A stretch of 64,000 nucleotides of DNA, from positions 1 to 64,000 of the forward strand of contig NZ_CAMRAN010000020.1 of the NCBI RefSeq assembly GCF_947039875.1, read 5' to 3'. A model generated the notes under the pieces. That model searched no databases, was not told the DNA's origin, and saw only the letters and a program-made list of their open reading frames with translations. The translations under genes were made by a program, and so were the position numbers. Below, one piece after another: positions 8,718-16,926 of this stretch; positions within the stretch are counted from its first letter, which is position 1, and every line of letters begins with the position of its first letter. This DNA comes from an uncultured Photobacterium sp. (GTDB taxonomy: Bacteria; Pseudomonadota; Gammaproteobacteria; Enterobacterales; Vibrionaceae).

Positions 8718-8737
8718 TTATGTAGTTTTGATTATGG

Positions 8738-9214
8738 TTACTGCAGATAAGCGTTAAGCATCCACAATAATTTTTCTTGCTCGCGAATATAATCGCCCAT
8801 CAATGCCGCTGTTCCTTCATCACTTGCATCGCCCGCCGCCGTAAGAATGCGACGTTGTTGGCCAAGTAGAATGCTGAATCCATCAACTAAGCCTTGTACT
8901 CCTTGCTGACCATCACTGACATTTTGGTGTTCTTTGATGTCACTTGCCGTTAAATAACGACTGAAGCTGTGATCGGGTGTGTAACCAAGGGTTAAAATAC
9001 GTTCTGCTAATTCATCAATTTTGATTTGCAAATCAGTATAAATTTCTTCAAATTTCAAATGCAATTCGAAAAATTGTTGGCCTTTGATATTCCAATGGTA
9101 ACCCCGAGTATTCATATAAAATACTTGGTAGTTAGATAGAAGTTGATTGAGGTCAGAAGCTAGCGCTTGGGCTTTATCACTGTCAAGACCGATTAAATTG
9201 GTTTGGTGAGCCAT
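8738..9214 (-). CDS. dps: Dps-family mini-ferritin (DNA protection during starvation)
   Basis: A 158-aa ferritin-like protein. Dps dodecamers oxidise and store iron, protecting DNA from peroxide. The ferroxidase-site pattern is present: His in RGYHWNIKG, His in FELHLKFEEIY, and Asp/Glu in IDELAERIL. The C-terminus (EQEKLLWMLNAYLQ) is typical. No lysine-rich N-terminal tail like that of E. coli Dps is obvious, so DNA binding may differ. The gene has its own upstream region with a palindrome at 9301-9325. Confidence 0.88.
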   Translation of the reverse strand: MAHQTNLIGLDSDKAQALASDLNQLLSNYQVFYMNTRGYHWNIKGQQFFELHLKFEEIYTDLQIKIDELAERILTLGYTPDHSFSRYLTASDIKEHQNVSDGQQGVQGLVDGFSILLGQQRRILTAAGDASDEGTAALMGDYIREQEKLLWMLNAYLQ

Positions 9215-9273
9215 GGTACATTCCTCATAAAATGGTTAAAAACAAAAGTAGATTTCGTTTTGATGGGGTCAGT

Positions 9274-9325
9274 ATAGATAAACGCTATTGATAGGTATAA
9301 CTATTGTTATCTATTATAACAATAG
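9274..9325. promoter_or_regulatory. Palindromic ATAG/CTAT-rich region upstream of dps
   Basis: A perfect 10-bp inverted repeat (CTATTGTTAT at 9301-9310, ATAACAATAG at 9316-9325) lies about 90 bp upstream of dps. ATAG or CTAT tetranucleotides recur at 9274, 9285, 9291, 9301, 9311 and 9322. OxyR sites consist of ATAG/CTAT tetrads about 11 bp apart and OxyR controls dps in enterics, but the spacing here does not match the consensus exactly. The palindrome could equally end the upstream patatin-like transcript. Confidence 0.35.
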
Positions 9326-9341
9326 CCTTAATCTATAATGA

Positions 9342-10229
9342 CTAGGCAACTAATGCCGCAGGATCGCAATGTTCACCTTCACAAGGAATAATGCCACAGA
9401 CACGATGACCAGCTTGTTTGCCCTGTAAGTAACCTTGTTCTAGTTTATTGAGGTTACGAGTTAGGCGGCCAACATGAAAATCGTGATTAGGAGCAATAAC
9501 GGTAATGGTGCAATCTGCTGGCGGATGATTAATGAAATCAAGCGCTGCATTATAACGGCTAGGACGCGTCATCACGGCTTCTGCAAAGGCTGGGTGATCA
9601 TGAAACATCGATTTGATTAACCATGGTAATTTGGTGTCGTGTTTATGAAATCCTAGTGGTTTTGATAAAATCACCGTGATATTACGTGCTCCACGACGAT
9701 ACGCTTCAATAACAGGAATTGAATCGCCAATACCGCCATCACTCATTGCAACACCATCAATGGTTGGCTTATGACGATAAGCAACAGGTAGGGCGCAGGT
9801 TGCTTCCATTAACGGCATAATATTATGCCGTGTTACCTTAATATATTCAGCTGTACCTGTTTCTAGATTGGTTGTGGTTGCATAAAGGGGAATTTGACGT
9901 TGTTCATATCTGAGTAGGTTCAACGGTAAATAACGTGAGGTTGTACGCCATAACCAGTCAATATCGGTTAAATGGCCGCCATGGGTAAAACGAGAAAAAT
10001 TAATAAATTTGGGATCACGAGAATATTGAGTAATGATCTTATGGCTGCGGCCGTAATTACCACTTAAATACCCAATTAAATTTGTCGCTCCGGCTGAGAC
10101 GCCAATAGCAAAATCAAACGGTAAATAGTTATTTTCAAGGAATGCATCAAGTACACCGCTAGCAAAAATGCCACGCATTGCACCACCTTCGACAACCAAA
10201 GCATGGGAAGTGGGTTGGATTGTATTCAT
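9342..10229 (-). CDS. Patatin-like phospholipase family protein
   Basis: A 295-aa patatin-domain serine hydrolase. The glycine-rich oxyanion loop is VVEGGAMRGIFASGV, the nucleophile motif is G-V-S-A-G (AIGVSAGATN, Ser near residue 45), and the catalytic dyad Asp is in MSDGGIGDSIP. The length is that of cytosolic bacterial patatins of the YjjU/RssA type. No signal peptide is visible. The family hydrolyses lipid acyl esters; the substrate here is unknown. It is transcribed toward dps. Confidence 0.82.
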   Translation of the reverse strand: MNTIQPTSHALVVEGGAMRGIFASGVLDAFLENNYLPFDFAIGVSAGATNLIGYLSGNYGRSHKIITQYSRDPKFINFSRFTHGGHLTDIDWLWRTTSRYLPLNLLRYEQRQIPLYATTTNLETGTAEYIKVTRHNIMPLMEATCALPVAYRHKPTIDGVAMSDGGIGDSIPVIEAYRRGARNITVILSKPLGFHKHDTKLPWLIKSMFHDHPAFAEAVMTRPSRYNAALDFINHPPADCTITVIAPNHDFHVGRLTRNLNKLEQGYLQGKQAGHRVCGIIPCEGEHCDPAALVA

Positions 10230-10326
10230 GGTATAACCTATTTAGCTGACTTTGCTCTAATTTCAGGATAAACAGATTTACAGCAATAAAAAATTCGATT
10301 TTGCTTATTGCTGTGATAGGTAAAAT

Positions 10327-11184
10327 TTAACCGTTGGATTGATGGTCAATTGCAACTTGTTGGCTTAATACTTTAATGCAAGCCGCTAACGCTGGATTTA
10401 GCGTTTTAGTGGCGGGATAACATAACCCTAAACGACGGAACATACGCGGGCCTTCTAGAGGAACAGTAACCAATTGGGTCGCACTTTCTAGGACACCCGT
10501 TGGTAGAAAAGAGATCCCTAATCCAGCTTGCACTAAATGCATTACTTGAGTTTTATGTTCAGCTTTTGCCACTAAATTAACGGAAAGACCATCGCATGCC
10601 AATAAGCCAATAGTTTGTTGGTGAGCCTCACACGGCGGACATTCAATAAAATCATGTTGGTGTAATTGCTGTGGCGATACGCTGGCTAGGCTTGCTAGTG
10701 GGTGATCGGGCAACATACACAGTACATAATCTTCATCCCATAATGGCAGAAAAATTTCATCTTCAGCTTTAAACATATCTAGCGTTAATCGCGCATCGGC
10801 TTTCTTATCATGATCCACCAATTCAATTAAAAGATTGGGAATTTGCTGGTGCAGTTGTGCTAATACAATCGCTAACTGACTTTGGCTAAGATCGGCAAAA
10901 TTAGCCAGTGTTAGCGGTAAACGTTCAGTACGTTGCTGAAAGAGTTGCGGCAGGGTATTAACGTCATTTAACAATCGAATCGCTAATGGATAAAGGTAGT
11001 GTGCTTCATCGGTAAGGTTAACCCCTTTTTTATGACGAATAAAAAGCTGAGTCGCTAACTCTTGCTCTAATTGCTTGATGCCACTTGATATTGATGGTTG
11101 AGACACACAGCATCGTTCTGCGGCTAAGGTGATATTTTTTTCTTCATAAACAGCAATAAAAAACCGTAATAGTCGTAAATCCAT
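10327..11184 (-). CDS. LysR-family transcriptional regulator
   Basis: A 285-aa LTTR. The N-terminal winged HTH covers residues about 1-60 (MDLRLLRFFIAVYEEKN, AERCCVSQPSISSGIKQLE), followed by a linker helix and a periplasmic-binding-like effector domain. The start at 11184 is chosen because LTTRs begin directly with this HTH; an extension of 14 codons upstream lacks support. It lies downstream of the abgT-like transporter on the same strand with a terminator between. E. coli AbgR is an LTTR next to abg genes, so it may control the transporter; this is inference. Confidence 0.8.
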   Translation of the reverse strand: MDLRLLRFFIAVYEEKNITLAAERCCVSQPSISSGIKQLEQELATQLFIRHKKGVNLTDEAHYLYPLAIRLLNDVNTLPQLFQQRTERLPLTLANFADLSQSQLAIVLAQLHQQIPNLLIELVDHDKKADARLTLDMFKAEDEIFLPLWDEDYVLCMLPDHPLASLASVSPQQLHQHDFIECPPCEAHQQTIGLLACDGLSVNLVAKAEHKTQVMHLVQAGLGISFLPTGVLESATQLVTVPLEGPRMFRRLGLCYPATKTLNPALAACIKVLSQQVAIDHQSNG

Positions 11185-11265
11185 GATGCAATTCCTTGGT
11201 ATTGTTCTAAGTCTGAAGGTTATCACAGCGAGAGTCTTTGAGGGAAAGCCGGGATCAAAGAGGGA

Positions 11266-11292
11266 TAAAAAAGCCGGACATCATATCCGGCT
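11266..11292 (-). terminator. Intrinsic terminator of the abgT-like gene
   Basis: AGCCGGA (11272-11278) and TCCGGCT (11286-11292) pair perfectly around a 7-nt loop. On the minus strand the stem is followed by six T residues. It starts 18 bp after the transporter stop codon. Confidence 0.85.
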
Positions 11293-11309
11293 GCAATAAA
11301 TAATGGTGA

Positions 11310-12902
11310 TTAACCCGCAACGTTATAGTAGGTTGCTGCGCCTGGGCCAACTGGGATACCTAGAATAAACACCCAGACATAGAACATGATGCTCCAGCCT
11401 ATTATAAATACAATCGAATAAGGCAGCATGGTTGAAATCAGTGTACCTAGACCAAGGTTCTTCTGGTAACGGGTAGCTACCGCTAAGATCATACCGAAGT
11501 AACTCATCATCGGAGTGATAATGTTAGTAACAGAATCCCCGATACGGTATGCCGCTTGAATTGTTTCAGGCGCATAACCTACAAGCATTAACATTGGGAT
11601 GAAAATAGGTGCGGTTACTGCCCATTGCGCCGATGCTGAGCCAATCATTAGGTTGATAAAGCCACACATTAAGATAAAGGCGAAAAACAGTGCCGGACCA
11701 GTTAGGCCAATCGATTGTAGGAAGTCTGCACCACCAACTGCAAAGACTTGACCGAAGTTGGTCCATTTAAAGAGGGCAACAAATTGCGCGGCAAAGAAGA
11801 CTAATACAATGTACATACCCATTGATGACATCGACAGTGACATTGCGTTAATTACATCGCGGTCGTTTTTCATCGTGCCGACAACTTTACCGTAGACAAA
11901 ACCTGGGATAGCAAAGAACACAAAAATAAATGCCACGATGCCTTTTAAGAACGGCGAACCCGCCACTAAACCTGTTTGTGGATTACGTAGAATACCGTCA
12001 GCAGGCACAATAGTGAGTGCCAGCAGTACAGCTACAACTAAAGCGGCAATACCTGCCATTTTCAGACCTTTCTTTTCAAGATCTGTAAGTGTTCCCATTT
12101 TATCTTGGCTTAAATCATCGCCCGCTTCACTTGAATCGTATTGTCCTAGCTTTGGTTCTACAATTTTCTCGGTAACGAACGCACCCATGATGGTGATGGC
12201 AAACGTAGAAGCAAACATGAAGTACCAGTTAGCTTCAGGACCAACAATGTAGTTAGGATCGATCATTTGCGCTGCGGTTTGGGTAATACCTGATAGCAGA
12301 GGATCAACCGTACCCAGTAGTAAGTTTGCGCTGTAACCACCTGACACACCAGCAAAGGCTGCTGCGAGACCAGCAAGTGGGTGACGACCTAATGAGTGGA
12401 AAAGCATTGCAGCTAATGGAATTAATACCACGTAGCCTAGTTCTGATGCGGTGTTAGAAATGATACCAGCAAAGACAACAACTAGCGTTACCATGCGACG
12501 AGAAGCGCCCATTACTAAGCCACGCATTGCAGAAGACAGTAAGCCTGAATGCTCTGCAATTGCAACACCTAGCATGGCTACCAGTACGGTACCTAATGGT
12601 GCAAAACCGGTGAAGTTTTTTACCAAGTTTGCCACGATAAGTTGTAAACCTTCAGCATTAAATAAGCTTACAACATGGATCATGCCATCAGCGGCACGCC
12701 CAGCGGTACCTTCAGGGCGAGGATCGACAACGGATACGCCTAAATAGCCTGCAATACCTGATGCAACAAGAATCGCGATACAGAATAGGGCAAATAAAGT
12801 AATAGGGTGTGGTAATAAGTTACCTAGCCATTCCACGGTATCAAGAAAACGCGTAAAGACAGTTTTTTTCGGTTGCTGTTGTTGTGAAGCTGATGACTGC
12901 AT
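11310..12902 (-). CDS. abgT: AbgT-family p-aminobenzoyl-glutamate-type transporter
   Basis: A 530-aa inner-membrane transporter with about 11 hydrophobic segments. It aligns along its length with E. coli AbgT (508 aa): LPHPITLFALFCI, NLVKNFTGFAPLGTVLVAMLG, GRHPLAGLAAAFAGVSGGYSANLL, and the C-terminal RIGDSVTNIITPMM. AbgT imports p-aminobenzoyl-glutamate, while the relative MtrF exports sulfonamides; substrate direction cannot be read from sequence. The ATG at 12902 is chosen because GGAG lies 6 nt upstream; a GTG one codon earlier is too close. No abgAB hydrolase genes are adjacent. Confidence 0.82.
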   Translation of the reverse strand: MQSSASQQQQPKKTVFTRFLDTVEWLGNLLPHPITLFALFCIAILVASGIAGYLGVSVVDPRPEGTAGRAADGMIHVVSLFNAEGLQLIVANLVKNFTGFAPLGTVLVAMLGVAIAEHSGLLSSAMRGLVMGASRRMVTLVVVFAGIISNTASELGYVVLIPLAAMLFHSLGRHPLAGLAAAFAGVSGGYSANLLLGTVDPLLSGITQTAAQMIDPNYIVGPEANWYFMFASTFAITIMGAFVTEKIVEPKLGQYDSSEAGDDLSQDKMGTLTDLEKKGLKMAGIAALVVAVLLALTIVPADGILRNPQTGLVAGSPFLKGIVAFIFVFFAIPGFVYGKVVGTMKNDRDVINAMSLSMSSMGMYIVLVFFAAQFVALFKWTNFGQVFAVGGADFLQSIGLTGPALFFAFILMCGFINLMIGSASAQWAVTAPIFIPMLMLVGYAPETIQAAYRIGDSVTNIITPMMSYFGMILAVATRYQKNLGLGTLISTMLPYSIVFIIGWSIMFYVWVFILGIPVGPGAATYYNVAG

Positions 12903-13271
12903 CACTATCTCCGTTATAGTTTTATCCCATCAATGGGTACTTGTTTTGTAACCGAAATGTTATCCTGTTGTTTGATGTAAAAGCAATGTTAAATCTCAAA
13001 TTAATGTAAGCCAGTGATAAATAAGGCTAAATAAGGATGTTTTAGCGATATTATTGGTTAGATGTTAATTCCGAGTGTTGGAGAGTTAATTACAAAATGA
13101 AATGGCAATTAAGAAAAGTAATAATATTGGCACTTTATCCATAGTTTTTGTTGATGATAAACCAAGGAAATAGATATTTTTCAGCTGTGGTAATTCGTTC
13201 TATAGTTATTGCTATCAACAGCATCTTAGCTGGCTGCATCAAGAGTGCGGTTTATTCTAGAGGAAAAAAAT
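12903..13271. other. Divergent promoter region between abgT and the SDR gene
   Basis: About 370 bp between divergently transcribed genes, AT-rich. No gene with a ribosome binding site is seen. An ATG at 13097 opens a 15-codon frame that I do not consider real. No recognised operator was found. Confidence 0.5.
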
Positions 13272-13994
13272 ATGTCGAAATCTTTAGTTGTGATCACGGG
13301 TGCAAGTTCAGGTATTGGTGAAGCTACTGCACGTAAATTAGCAGCAGAAGGGTATCCTTTATTACTTTTAGCGCGTCGTGTTGAAGCGATGGAAGCATTA
13401 AACCTACCGAATACATTGTGCCGTAAAGTAGATGTAACGGATGTTAAAGCAATTGCTGCGGCAGTTGCAGAAGCTGAGCAAAAATTTGGTCCAGTAGATT
13501 GCTTAATAAACAATGCCGGTATGATGCTACTTGGTCTTGCTGATGAGCAAGATCCTGCTGAATGGCAAACTATGTTTAATGTCAATGTGATGGGCATGCT
13601 GAACGGTATCCATGTTGTTCTTGCGAGCATGAAAGCGCGTAAAACAGGTACTGTTATTAATATCAGTTCAATCGCGGGTCGTAAAACATTCCCTAACCAT
13701 GCGGCTTATTGTGGCACTAAATTTGCGGTACACGCTATTACTGAAAATATTCGTGAAGAAGTGGCTGATGATAATGTGCGTTTTATTACTATAGCTCCTG
13801 GCGCTGTCGAAACTGAATTACTAAGCCACACCAGCAGCGATGCGATTAAAGCAGGCTACCAAGAATGGAAACAAGGCATGGGTGGTGTGATTGCACCGCA
13901 AGATATTGCCAATGCGATTAGCTATGCTTATAACCAGCCTCAAAATTTATGTGTGCGTGAAATTGTATTAGCGGCAACACGCCAACAACCTTAA
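13272..13994 (+). CDS. Short-chain dehydrogenase/reductase (YdfG-like)
   Basis: A 240-aa classical SDR oxidoreductase. The NAD(P)-binding loop is TGASSGIG (residues about 9-16), followed by the NNAG motif in LINNAGMM. The catalytic Ser lies in INISSIAG and the active-site Tyr and Lys in YCGTK (Y-x3-K). ARR after the second strand suggests NADP(H) preference. The start at 13272 follows AGAGGA with good spacing; an upstream in-frame GTG lacks a site. It resembles YdfG-type hydroxy-acid dehydrogenases, but the substrate is not determined. It is monocistronic, ended by the terminator at 14088. Confidence 0.85.
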   Translation: MSKSLVVITGASSGIGEATARKLAAEGYPLLLLARRVEAMEALNLPNTLCRKVDVTDVKAIAAAVAEAEQKFGPVDCLINNAGMMLLGLADEQDPAEWQTMFNVNVMGMLNGIHVVLASMKARKTGTVINISSIAGRKTFPNHAAYCGTKFAVHAITENIREEVADDNVRFITIAPGAVETELLSHTSSDAIKAGYQEWKQGMGGVIAPQDIANAISYAYNQPQNLCVREIVLAATRQQP

Positions 13995-14087
13995 CTGTTA
14001 GGTGAAATTACTGCCTACAATGAGTGAGTTATCGGTTAATTGAACACTGTAATAGATACTTGCTGCTAAGTGGCTGCTATATTCAAA

Positions 14088-14121
14088 GCAGAGCCGTAAA
14101 TGATTATGGTTCTGCTTTTTT
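14088..14121 (+). terminator. Terminator of the SDR gene, overlapping an apparent upstream ATG of the next ORF
   Basis: GCAGAGCC (14088-14095) pairs fully, allowing one G-U, with GGTTCTGC (14108-14115) around a 12-nt loop, followed by six T residues. The ATG at 14100 that opens the next reading frame lies inside the loop, which argues that translation of the acyltransferase begins further downstream. Confidence 0.8.
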
Positions 14122-14150
14122 GTAGCTGCTATTTATATAAGGGGCCGTTG

Positions 14151-15155
14151 GTGAGAGAGAAGATAGGATTTTTTGATTTACTACGAGTGGTTGCTGCCGT
14201 GGCAGTCGTCGTGATTCATGTCCTTGGCCCCTATCGAGATCAAATAGGGCAAATCCCTGATTGGCAGTGGATGAGTGCGATTACGATCAATAGTCTCAGT
14301 CGTTGGGCTGTTCCTGTGTTTATTATGATCTCCGGTGCTCTTATGCTCAGCGATCAGCGTCCTTTTGACCTCGTCTATTATATTAAGCGCCGCCTCGGTA
14401 AAGTATTAATCCCATTTTTGGTATGGTCGGTATTTTATGCGCTTTTCTCTGGATTAACGGCGAATGGTCTTGATAGCAGCGTGAGTTGGTTGGTACTGGA
14501 AAAACTGCCCATTCATGAAACCTATTATCACCTCAGTTTTTTCTATTACTTTATTCCTCTTTATTTGGTTATTCCTGTTATTCAGTGGTGGGTACAAAAA
14601 GCAGAGCCGGAGCAAGTGAAAGGGGTCATTATGGTATGGCTGCTGATCACTGGCTTATATCTGTTTTATATTGATGGCTTGTGGAGTGAAACCGATTTAC
14701 TTTATAGCGGCTATTTATTGTTAGGTTATTGCCTATATCAATATCGTTGGCCAAGTTTAATGGTGTTATTGCCTCTAGCGTTGATTGCAGTTGTGATGAC
14801 TGACTATAACGTGATCAGTCAGAGTTTTGCTGCTAGTGAATATAAAGTGGCCCGCTGGATGTCATATAAAACCTTGAATACAGCGGTGGTTGCTGCAACA
14901 GTATTCTTACTCTGTCGAGCGGTGACTAATAAGCTAAGTGTGTCGACTCAAACTAAATTAGGTTGGTTAAGTAAATATAGCCTCGGAGTGTATTTGATTC
15001 ATCCGATCTTCTTATGGCCATTACGCCAATATGATCTCTATTTCGCCAACCCGCTAATTGCGATTCCAGTATGGACATTAATTGCTGCGAGTTTAGCTTT
15101 AGCGACCAGTTGGTTGTTGAGTCGTTATCGTTACACGGCGTGGTTGGTGCCATAA
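14151..15155 (+). CDS. Acyltransferase-3 family membrane protein (WecH/OafA-like)
   Basis: A 334-aa integral-membrane acyltransferase with about ten hydrophobic segments. Typical family features are FFDLLRVVAAVAVVVIHV (conserved catalytic His in the first helix), SRWAVPVFIMISGALM, and YSLGVYLIHPIFLWPL near the end. The family O-acetylates sugars of surface polysaccharides; E. coli WecH acetylates enterobacterial common antigen. A GTG at 14151 is the preferred start because AAGGGG lies about 7 nt upstream and the upstream ATG at 14100 falls in a terminator. No polysaccharide genes are adjacent, so the acceptor is unknown. Confidence 0.8.
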   Translation: MREKIGFFDLLRVVAAVAVVVIHVLGPYRDQIGQIPDWQWMSAITINSLSRWAVPVFIMISGALMLSDQRPFDLVYYIKRRLGKVLIPFLVWSVFYALFSGLTANGLDSSVSWLVLEKLPIHETYYHLSFFYYFIPLYLVIPVIQWWVQKAEPEQVKGVIMVWLLITGLYLFYIDGLWSETDLLYSGYLLLGYCLYQYRWPSLMVLLPLALIAVVMTDYNVISQSFAASEYKVARWMSYKTLNTAVVAATVFLLCRAVTNKLSVSTQTKLGWLSKYSLGVYLIHPIFLWPLRQYDLYFANPLIAIPVWTLIAASLALATSWLLSRYRYTAWLVP

Positions 15156-15167
15156 CCGAGTGTCTGT

Positions 15168-15197
15168 CTGTTTGCTCACAAAGATGTGAGCAAACAG
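15168..15197. repeat. 13-bp perfect hairpin between convergent genes, no T-run
   Basis: CTGTTTGCTCACA (15168-15180) pairs perfectly with TGTGAGCAAACAG (15185-15197) around an AAGA loop. It sits 12 bp past the acyltransferase stop and 10 bp past the DUF2500 stop. There is no T-run on either side, so it is more a 3'-end RNA-stability hairpin than a classical terminator. Confidence 0.6.
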
Positions 15198-15206
15198 CGT
15201 TGTGGC

Positions 15207-15539
15207 TTATTGACGTTTTAATGCAAAATGAACAAATTGCTGACCGCGGTACGTCATAGTGCCAATATCACCTGGATGTAAAGCATGGTAATAATGAATA
15301 CCAATCATGAATTCACGTTTAGGTCCGCCTGCTAGTGGTTGAACATAAAACCAATACTCTTCATCTTCCTCTCCTGGCTGAGCACCAATAATACGGTTAC
15401 TTTGTTTATCTAAAATCTGAACTTCAATCTTTTTTTCTGGTGCATCAATACCTAAGATATGACGGCGATAGTTATAGATAAAATAGGTTAATGCCAGTAG
15501 TAATAGTAGGCATAGTACGACAATAATCCATGTCGGCAT
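15207..15539 (-). CDS. DUF2500 membrane protein (YhhM-like)
   Basis: A 110-aa protein with one N-terminal transmembrane segment (residues about 4-23) and a soluble beta-rich domain. The C-terminal YHALHPGDIGTMTYRGQQF matches the DUF2500 signature of E. coli YhhM. In E. coli yhhM and yhhL lie beside rsmD-ftsYEX; here the YhhL homologue and rsmD follow 2 kb later, so the neighbourhood is partly preserved but has been spread by inserted genes. Function unknown. Confidence 0.75.
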   Translation of the reverse strand: MPTWIIVVLCLLLLLALTYFIYNYRRHILGIDAPEKKIEVQILDKQSNRIIGAQPGEEDEEYWFYVQPLAGGPKREFMIGIHYYHALHPGDIGTMTYRGQQFVHFALKRQ

Positions 15540-15715
15540 TCCCTAGCTCCTTGGTGGTTATTAAATAAATACAACGATATTATTCACAGCAAATTTATAC
15601 ATACCTAACTTTGGATAATAAAAGCGTGATCTGAATACAATTATTTTACAAAAACACTATGTTGAATGGGTAGCTTAGGTAAGGTAATCATAATTGGATA
15701 TTTAGGGAGGTGATG

Positions 15716-16072
15716 ATGGATATTGAACAAGTCATTAAGAGTTCACGCCGGCTAGAAGACTTATTACGCCAGCATTATCACGCTAAGGGTACTGACTTAA
15801 CACAATTGGTTGATAGCTGTGGTAATCGTTTTCCTGACGAAATCTCGATCAAATTAAATAAAATCAAGCTGATACACCAAAAATTGATAGCGAATGATGT
15901 TATCGACACTAATAACTATCAGTTGTTTATGGATTTATGTGCTGAGTGTGAAGTGGAATTAATGCCACGTAGTAGTCGCTTGGTGTGGGGAGCTGCTGTT
16001 TTGCTTTTGGGTGGGATTACGTTAGCGGCGTTAGGGTTCTATTTTTATCATTGGCAGCATATTACGTTATAA
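15716..16072 (+). CDS. Tail-anchored small protein with DUF4145-like N-terminus
   Basis: A 118-aa protein. Residues about 1-85 are helical and cysteine-containing (LLRQHYHAKGTDLTQLVDSC, LCAECEVEL), resembling DUF4145-type helical domains of Vibrio proteins. A single hydrophobic helix (about 92-112, VWGAAVLLLGGITLAALGF) lies at the C-terminus. The strong Shine-Dalgarno AGGGAGG (15704-15710) fits the ATG at 15716 best (spacing 5); GTG 15710 and ATG 15713 are too close. Function is unknown and the DUF4145 assignment is from memory of the pattern. Confidence 0.65.
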   Translation: MDIEQVIKSSRRLEDLLRQHYHAKGTDLTQLVDSCGNRFPDEISIKLNKIKLIHQKLIANDVIDTNNYQLFMDLCAECEVELMPRSSRLVWGAAVLLLGGITLAALGFYFYHWQHITL

Positions 16073-16098
16073 CAATACTGAATATTTACAGGGTAGAT

Positions 16099-16131
16099 AA
16101 AAAAATGGCGCCATTAGGCGCTATTTTTTTG
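16099..16131. terminator. Strong bidirectional terminator
   Basis: TGGCGCC (16106-16112) pairs with GGCGCTA (16117-16123) around ATTA. The stem extends through seven A (16099-16105) and seven T residues (16124-16130). It ends the plus-strand DUF4145-like gene and any minus-strand transcript from the small ORF at 16147-16227. Confidence 0.9.
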
Positions 16132-16146
16132 TTTCTTGAATGAGGC

Positions 16147-16227
16147 TTAGTAAATAATGGGTAGTGTCATTAGACCAACAACAACAGCAATCATTACAAG
16201 GCCTTGTTTTTGTGAATGTGTCAGCAT
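16147..16227 (-). CDS. Probable 26-residue hydrophobic small protein
   Basis: ATG at 16227 reads to TAA at 16147. The product begins MLTHSQKQG and continues with a hydrophobic stretch (LVMIAVVVGLMTLPIIY), the layout of single-helix membrane micro-proteins with a short polar N-terminus. AAGGA lies 8 nt upstream of the ATG, and the stop is followed within 16 bp by a bidirectional terminator, so the transcript unit is well defined at its 3' end. Upstream on the minus strand TTGTCA and TATCTT, 18 nt apart, could form a promoter. Its role is unknown; I do not recognise a named homologue. Confidence 0.6.
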   Translation of the reverse strand: MLTHSQKQGLVMIAVVVGLMTLPIIY

Positions 16228-16926
16228 GTTTTCAATCCTTGGTGGTGGTGTGTTTTTTTATCTTGACAACAAAGATAACATGTTTTTAACCATGTTGACA
16301 AGGTGAGGTGGTGATTATCTTGGATAAAAACATTTTAGAGTGACAATAAAAGCCTTTTATCACTATTAAAACAGTGTTTTCTTTGGTGTTGTTTTTATGT
16401 TAATTGGTGTTGCTTGCCTTTTTATTAAGTTTACTCTTTGTTTTTAATGTGATTTTTTGTTTTCTTGTGATGGTTGATTATCATTCTTAATGATTTTTGT
16501 TATAAATACGCAAAAAATGGAGATATTTAACTGTAATGCTATTTTGGCGTTATTTTTTAAATGTATCATTTTTGGGGGTTATAGATTTTGTATGAAAAAC
16601 AGCTAAGTTGTTGGTTTTTCATTATTTTTAAATATTTAATACATTGTTTTTATCTGTTTATTCAATGTTAGTTGGTTTTATATGTTATTTTTGTTTTTTT
16701 GTAATGTTTGAAGATAACCTTTTGTATTTTATTGCTTTTTTAATTTGGTTTTATTTTTATATTGGTTGTTTTTGGGGTTTTTATGTGTTTTGGTGAGGTT
16801 GTTTTATTTGCTTTACGTAGTGATTTGGCTACTGACATCATAAAATGGGTTTAATATTAGATACAGAGATTTGATTATTTATTGCTATCTTTAAATGACT
16901 ATTACTCAAGTTATTGGAGAAGGAGT
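16228..16926. other. T-rich, C-poor gap upstream of the small ORF and the DUF2007 gene
   Basis: No gene is seen. From about 16376 to 16830 the plus strand is strongly T-rich and nearly lacks C; the line 16741-16800 has T 37, G 16, A 7, C 0. Seen from the minus strand it is an A/C-rich, G-free sequence. TTGACAA occurs as a direct repeat at 16263-16269 and 16295-16301, beside the inverted repeat AACATG/CATGTT (16277-16282, 16291-16296). Confidence 0.6.

Noticed and set aside
13097-13144. 15-codon ORF between abgT and the SDR gene
   Set aside because: Too short, with only a weak purine stretch upstream and no defined transcript.
13226-13630. 134-aa minus-strand ORF
   Set aside because: It is a shadow of the short-chain dehydrogenase gene, has no family features and no ribosome binding site.
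16263-16321. Plus-strand promoters with TTGACA at 16263 and 16295
   Set aside because: The -35 elements look good but no -10 of comparable quality is at 16-18 bp, and no gene follows for 600 bp.
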